A DNA stretch of 9,098 nucleotides from Deltaproteobacteria bacterium. GTDB lineage: Bacteria; Desulfobacterota; Desulfobacteria; Desulfobacterales; B30-G6. The stretch covers positions 1 through 9,098 of the forward strand of contig QMMS01000185.1 in assembly GCA_003647375.1 (NCBI GenBank). The letters are read 5' to 3'. The translations under genes were made by a program, and so were the position numbers. Below the pieces are notes generated by a model. It searched no databases. It saw only the letters and a list, made by a program, of their open reading frames with translations, and was not told the origin of the DNA. Of this stretch, positions 6,376 through 9,098 are shown piece by piece (position 1 is the first letter of the stretch; each line of letters starts with the position of its first letter).

Positions 6376-6393
6376 TTGAAGGGTACCCTTCAA
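6376..6393. repeat. 18-bp perfect palindrome between cytochrome b and redox-cupin genes
   Basis: TTGAAGGGTACCCTTCAA reads the same on both strands. It lies 22 bases after the cytochrome b stop and 117 bases before the redox-cupin start, both on the minus strand. As RNA it could form a 7-bp hairpin with a GTAC loop, but no T run follows on either side, so it is a poor intrinsic terminator. A dimeric regulator site for the redox-cupin gene is an alternative. In the rest of 6260-6415 I see only AT-rich sequence. Confidence 0.6.
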
Positions 6394-6415
6394 AAGATTT
6401 TATGAAATTATCGGA

Positions 6416-7069
6416 TTAGGCAACTGATTTCTGTTTGGCCTTTTCCCAGTCTTCTAACTCTACACCTTCTTCCACATCTTCCCAACCACTGATCATGGCT
6501 TTGGTGTGAGTAAAGATGGTATGCCCGGTGGTGGTCATGTAGACATGCACAATGATAAACGAGAAAATAGAAAAAGCGCCTGCCAGGTGAATCCAGACTA
6601 CAACCGTGAGAGAAAGACCTGGAATTCCCCAATCCAGCCAGGAGTTGTAACCCCAGTAGAGAAAACCGGTAATCATCATCACCGGGAGAAGAAGCGCTGC
6701 CAGATTCAGATAAACCAGACGTTGAAGGGGGTTGTGCTTGGCTTTTTTTTGTTTGGGAAACGGGTGGGACTCCCCTCGAAAAATGCCATAGGCATAGTAC
6801 CGGATCACTTCGATCATCTTCTGGGTGGTGGGAATGTATTGTTTCCACTCTCCGGTTGTGAACACCCAGAACACAAAAAATGCAAACGCAATAAGCCAGG
6901 TGAGACCGGTAAAATTGTGTACCTTAACGGCTGTGTGAAACCCCAGCCAGTTGTATACACCATGCACCTCCAGTCCGGTCGTGAGGAGAATGAGAATCAA
7001 CGCCATCTGAAGCCAGTGCCAGAAACGTTCATAGCGCGTATAAAGATAAATATTCATCTTGCCTTCCAT
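6416..7069 (-). CDS. Four-helix cytochrome b, membrane partner of the octaheme cytochrome
   Basis: The 217-residue integral membrane protein belongs to the cytochrome b561 / Ni-hydrogenase-thiosulfate reductase cytochrome b group. Hydrophobic helices lie at about 20-38, 54-71, 118-139 and 155-178. Likely heme b ligands are His18 (RFWHW), His51 (KVHNFTGL), His161 (WIHLAG) and His175 (IVHVYM), suggesting two b hemes across the membrane. Such proteins pass electrons between the quinone pool and a periplasmic partner. The octaheme cytochrome gene lies directly upstream on the same strand, so the pair is probably a quinol-linked reductase. ATG 7069 has GAGGAG upstream; Met5 is a possible later start. 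The 99 bases before it contain a repeat element and mini-ORF. The C-terminal 25 residues are acidic and cytoplasm-like. Confidence 0.88.
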   Translation of the reverse strand: MEGKMNIYLYTRYERFWHWLQMALILILLTTGLEVHGVYNWLGFHTAVKVHNFTGLTWLIAFAFFVFWVFTTGEWKQYIPTTQKMIEVIRYYAYGIFRGESHPFPKQKKAKHNPLQRLVYLNLAALLLPVMMITGFLYWGYNSWLDWGIPGLSLTVVVWIHLAGAFSIFSFIIVHVYMTTTGHTIFTHTKAMISGWEDVEEGVELEDWEKAKQKSVA

Positions 7070-7085
7070 GATTGACTCTCCTCTC

Positions 7086-7172
7086 CTACTTTTTCCTAAG
7101 CTGAGCGATTAATGAATCAAATCCTTTGAAATCATTTCTAAATCCCATATTCTTAAAATTTGAAACGCTCAT
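7086..7172 (-). CDS. 28-residue ORF translationally coupled to the octaheme cytochrome gene
   Basis: ATG 7170-7172 overlaps the octaheme cytochrome stop codon as ATGA. The frame runs 28 codons to TAG 7086-7088. The peptide begins MSVSNFKNMG and ends SLIAQLRKK; it is basic, has no membrane helix, and resembles nothing I can name. Its first ten residues recur exactly in the cydA-cydB gap. The frame spans almost the whole of an inverted-repeat element (7095-7178), so it may be an accidental reading frame of that element rather than a gene. In its favour are the coupled start and an uninterrupted frame. The cytochrome b ribosome binding site follows after the stop. Confidence 0.4.
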   Translation of the reverse strand: MSVSNFKNMGFRNDFKGFDSLIAQLRKK

Positions 7173-7178
7173 CTTAGG
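7095..7178 (-). repeat. 84-bp inverted-repeat element (MITE-like), copy 2 of the dispersed repeat
   Basis: The element is bounded by CCTAAGCTGAGCG (7095-7107) and CGCTCATCTTAGG (7166-7178), which are inverted repeats of 13 bp with one mismatch. Its 7144-7178 part is identical to 1755-1789. It starts within the last codons of the octaheme cytochrome gene, so the final residues L-R and the TGA stop are supplied by the element. It fills most of the gap to the cytochrome b gene. Terminal inverted repeats, small size and a second partial copy suggest a non-autonomous mobile repeat. I see no target-site duplication. Confidence 0.75.
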
Positions 7179-8809
7179 TTTTTGTTATTTCTATTTGTGA
7201 ATATCCGGCCTATACCGTGCAGGGAAACACCCACAAGCGAACCCAGGATCACGAGCCATCCCAGGGTGTCTATCAAGCCTGCGCTGTCACGGCCCGGCAT
7301 GTAAAACCCTGCCAGGTTCGCCATTCTACCTTCATCACGGATGTGACACTCACTGCATGCCACCACGTTATCTTTAGGGGCAACCATGTGAGTGGTAGGA
7401 TAGACATAGGTCGTTTTCACAAAATCAAATTCGCCTGAGAACGGTAAATCGAGCGATTTGGCGCCGTTTGAAAGGGCAACCTGCCAGTCGAGGGTACTCC
7501 AGTAACCATTGGGTCCCGACAGCAGCGGTGTCAACAGCGTCTTGTGTACCTTGTCGTAGGGTTGAACCCCCCGGTGGACCTTGAACGGATAAATACGCGA
7601 GTTTTCATCGTCGCGGTCACCCAGTGGATGACTGAGGGCAACAACTCCCGATGGATCGATGGGATCCCTTGCCGTGAGAGATTGAATGGAACCGTTGAAC
7701 CAGAAATATTCCGGTTTCAGGTTTTTCTCCCACTTCATATTCCCTTTGATGGAAAGGTAGTCCTCTTTTCCATAGGCGCCTTTGGTTTTATAGGGTTTTC
7801 CATTTTTGGTTTTCCCGGAGGTGGACCAGTCCCAGGACATTTTGGTTGGGTTTACGCGTGCAAATGTCGGGATATGACAACTCTGGCAGGCAACCTTGTC
7901 GGTGTGATCATTGGCTTTTGATCCGGATTGATGAGGCGTACTGCTGTGACAGGATTCGCAGGTGATCTTGGACGTCAGGTCATCTTCGATGAGGCTTTTG
8001 CGGTGTGTATATGCCGGCGTGGTGTACATCCTGCCGGAAATATTGTGCTGGCTGGTGGTGTGGCAGCGAACGCAGTCGAAATTCTGACCATCAACTCCCA
8101 TATGCACGTCCAGAGCTTTGTTGGGTTTGGTCATGGACGAATCGAGGTCACCGTGCTTAACACCGTCACCGCCGCCGCCGTAGAAATGGCAGGAACCACA
8201 GTTCTTGCGTGTGGGAAGCGTCACACTCTGAACAGCCAGCTGAATTTCGGATTGAATTTCATTGGCCAGATCTTTGAGTTCCGGATCTTCCTCTGACTCC
8301 GCCAAAAAAGAGTTGAAATCCTCAAAGGATTCGTCCCAGTTGATTTCCTTGGAGCCATGGCAAACCAGGCAGTTGGTGGATTCGGTTTTCGTTCCCCATC
8401 CAGGATGACAGGAAAGACAACCTTTGTCCTGTTCATTATTGGCTGAAATGCAGAAATTGTTGAGTGAGTACGCCGATTTCCCCATCTCAACACCCTTTTC
8501 ATTTTTGCCTGCTTTCCAGGTCCAGTGGATGGTTTTGTGAAATTGGGTTTCCGCCTCGGAATGGCAGGAAATACAGGCAGTTGTTACCTGAGGTCCTGAG
8601 GTAAACGTCTGTTTCAAGACTTCATGTTTGGCGTGATCAGTCGTATTCCAGTGTTCTGCAGTTTTAGCAGCCTGCTGAGCCATGGTACGGCCGGGTGCCT
8701 GATCGACTGCTTTCTGATCGGCCCAGACCACCGATATCAATCCCAGTAGAATCCATACCGGTATAATCAGAAAAAGTCCGCCGGTGCTTGGCGAATTTGA
8801 TGACTTCAT
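7169..8809 (-). CDS. otr: Octaheme c-type cytochrome, tetrathionate reductase (OTR) family, membrane-anchored
   Basis: The 546-residue protein has eight CxxCH heme sites at Cys79, 131, 147, 204, 246, 284, 308 and 485. A hydrophobic N-terminal segment (12-30) ending VWA-DQ looks like a signal peptide or anchor. A C-terminal helix (about 511-536) should hold it to the membrane. The order of sites, with NNFC (117-120) before site 2 and D-x-x-K (Asp215, Lys218) after site 4, matches the Shewanella octaheme tetrathionate reductase. There, as I recall, Asn61/Cys64 and Asp150/Lys153 line the active site and the lysine ligates the catalytic heme. Shewanella OTR reduces tetrathionate, nitrite and hydroxylamine in vitro; the physiological substrate here is unknown. 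AAGGGA lies seven bases before ATG 8809. The neighbouring cytochrome b is the likely electron donor. Confidence 0.9.
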   Translation of the reverse strand: MKSSNSPSTGGLFLIIPVWILLGLISVVWADQKAVDQAPGRTMAQQAAKTAEHWNTTDHAKHEVLKQTFTSGPQVTTACISCHSEAETQFHKTIHWTWKAGKNEKGVEMGKSAYSLNNFCISANNEQDKGCLSCHPGWGTKTESTNCLVCHGSKEINWDESFEDFNSFLAESEEDPELKDLANEIQSEIQLAVQSVTLPTRKNCGSCHFYGGGGDGVKHGDLDSSMTKPNKALDVHMGVDGQNFDCVRCHTTSQHNISGRMYTTPAYTHRKSLIEDDLTSKITCESCHSSTPHQSGSKANDHTDKVACQSCHIPTFARVNPTKMSWDWSTSGKTKNGKPYKTKGAYGKEDYLSIKGNMKWEKNLKPEYFWFNGSIQSLTARDPIDPSGVVALSHPLGDRDDENSRIYPFKVHRGVQPYDKVHKTLLTPLLSGPNGYWSTLDWQVALSNGAKSLDLPFSGEFDFVKTTYVYPTTHMVAPKDNVVACSECHIRDEGRMANLAGFYMPGRDSAGLIDTLGWLVILGSLVGVSLHGIGRIFTNRNNKNLR

Positions 8810-8851
8810 AAAAAAATCCCTTCGTTTCCACAGGCCTTGACGGGTCGGAAA

Positions 8852-8905
8852 GGGGCAACAGGCTAGAAGTTATCTCAAATTTGAGATGCCTTCTAGTGTT
8901 GCCCC
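8852..8905. repeat. Long palindrome in the octaheme cytochrome 5' region
   Basis: GGGGCAACA (8852-8860), CTAGAAG (8863-8869) and ATCTCAAA (8872-8879) are mirrored by TTTGAGAT (8880-8887), CTTCTAG (8890-8896) and TGTTGCCCC (8897-8905). That gives 24 base pairs, with only a TT/GC mismatch and a two-base GG bulge, and no loop at the centre (ATCTCAAATTTGAGAT is a 16-bp perfect palindrome). It lies 43 bases upstream of the start codon. No T run follows on either strand. It could be an operator, an mRNA leader hairpin or a mobile repeat. Confidence 0.85.
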
Positions 8906-8915
8906 CTTACAGGTC

Positions 8916-8951
8916 TTAGTAATAAAATCCTATTGACGATTTTATTCTTAA
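8916..8951. repeat. AT-rich inverted repeat upstream of the octaheme cytochrome gene
   Basis: TTAGTAATAAAATC (8916-8929) and GATTTTATTCTTAA (8938-8951) are inverted repeats of 14 bp with two mismatches (nine consecutive perfect pairs next to the loop) and an 8-base loop, CTATTGAC. It lies ten bases beyond the long palindrome. Its AT-rich arms could contain the -10 or -35 boxes of the cytochrome promoter, but no convincing promoter pair stands out. Confidence 0.6.
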
Positions 8952-8979
8952 CGACATGGAATGAGCAACTTTTACTAAA

Positions 8980-9098
8980 TAGTGTCCGTCCAGAAATAGG
9001 GATTTTCGCGTTCTGACAAGGCGGGCGTCAGATTTAACCCGGAGGAATAGCGTGCTATTTTGAGGAGTTAAATCATGGCGCCCAACGCCGGCAGGGCG
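8980..9098. repeat. Left part of a large imperfect palindromic intergenic repeat, cut by the window edge
   Basis: The segment begins TAGTGTCCGTCCAGAAATAG and contains nested inverted repeats. AATAGC (9046-9051) pairs with GCTATT (9054-9059). GATTTAAC (9031-9038) pairs with GTTAAATC (9067-9074). GGGCGTCA (9023-9030) pairs with TGGCGCCC (9076-9083) with one G-T pair, after a single bulged A. The outer left arm (8980-9010) has no partner inside the window. The base composition is more GC-rich than the surrounding intergenic DNA. It resembles an intergenic palindromic repeat unit rather than a gene. The short ATG frame inside it (ATG 9075) is not convincing. Confidence 0.65.

Noticed and set aside
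6408..6848. 146-codon minus-strand frame overlapping cytochrome b
   Set aside because: It is the same strand but another frame of a clear four-helix cytochrome b. The Ser/His-rich translation is typical of an off-frame reading.
1755..7178. CRISPR or direct-repeat array based on the 35-bp repeat
   Set aside because: Only two copies exist, more than 5 kb apart in separate operons, with no spacer pattern.
7544..8296. Two plus-strand frames of 122-125 codons opposite the octaheme cytochrome
   Set aside because: The eight CxxCH sites on the minus strand fix the coding frame. These are antisense shadows.
8852..8905. Intrinsic terminator reading of the long palindrome
   Set aside because: No T run follows the stem on either strand, and the palindrome has no natural loop.
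9075..9098. Gene start at ATG 9075 behind GAGGAG
   Set aside because: The ATG and purine run belong to the stem of a palindromic repeat, and only eight codons are visible before the edge.

Overview
The window looks like chromosomal DNA of an anaerobic or microaerotolerant bacterium with a quinone-linked respiratory chain. A sulfate- or sulfur-metabolising member of the Desulfobacterota (Desulfobacterales-like) fits best. This is inferred from the gene mix: an octaheme cytochrome of the tetrathionate reductase family with its cytochrome b, a short-loop cytochrome bd oxidase with an Fe-S type Rrf2 regulator, and a redox-active disulfide/cupin protein. No rRNA or other phylogenetic marker is present, so the taxon is not proven. 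I see no tRNA, rRNA, CRISPR array or complete insertion sequence.

Layout. (1) 1-126 is the tail of an IS200-like/REP-associated transposase. (2) 243-590 is a small membrane protein that seems to lack its usual C-terminus. (3) 711-3566, minus strand, is a compact rrf2-cydA-cydB operon with a near-consensus promoter at 3608-3636. (4) 3567-3822 is a divergent promoter region. The rightward promoter carries a perfect inverted repeat between its -35 and -10 boxes. (5) 3823-5387, plus strand, is an overlapping ubiG-ubiE pair of quinone methyltransferases. (6) 5384-6259, minus, is a thioredoxin-fold plus cupin fusion that meets ubiE tail to tail with overlapping stop codons. (7) 6416-8809, minus, is a membrane-anchored octaheme cytochrome c (OTR family) followed by a four-helix cytochrome b. 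(8) 8810-9098 has no gene but holds three consecutive inverted-repeat structures, the last cut by the window edge.

How the parts may work together. The cytochrome b and the octaheme cytochrome probably form a menaquinol-to-periplasm electron path to tetrathionate, nitrite, hydroxylamine or a similar acceptor. CydAB oxidises quinol with O2 under an Fe-S sensing Rrf2 protein. The divergent ubiG-ubiE pair may modify the quinone pool. The theme is redox stress and alternative respiration.

The most unusual signal is a 35-bp sequence repeated exactly at 1755-1789 and 7144-7178. In both places it lies just behind the stop codon of the first gene of a redox operon and ahead of the second gene. The second copy belongs to an 84-bp element with 13-bp terminal inverted repeats. 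That copy encodes a 28-residue peptide whose start codon overlaps the stop codon of the octaheme cytochrome (ATGA). The first copy encodes the same first ten residues and then stops.
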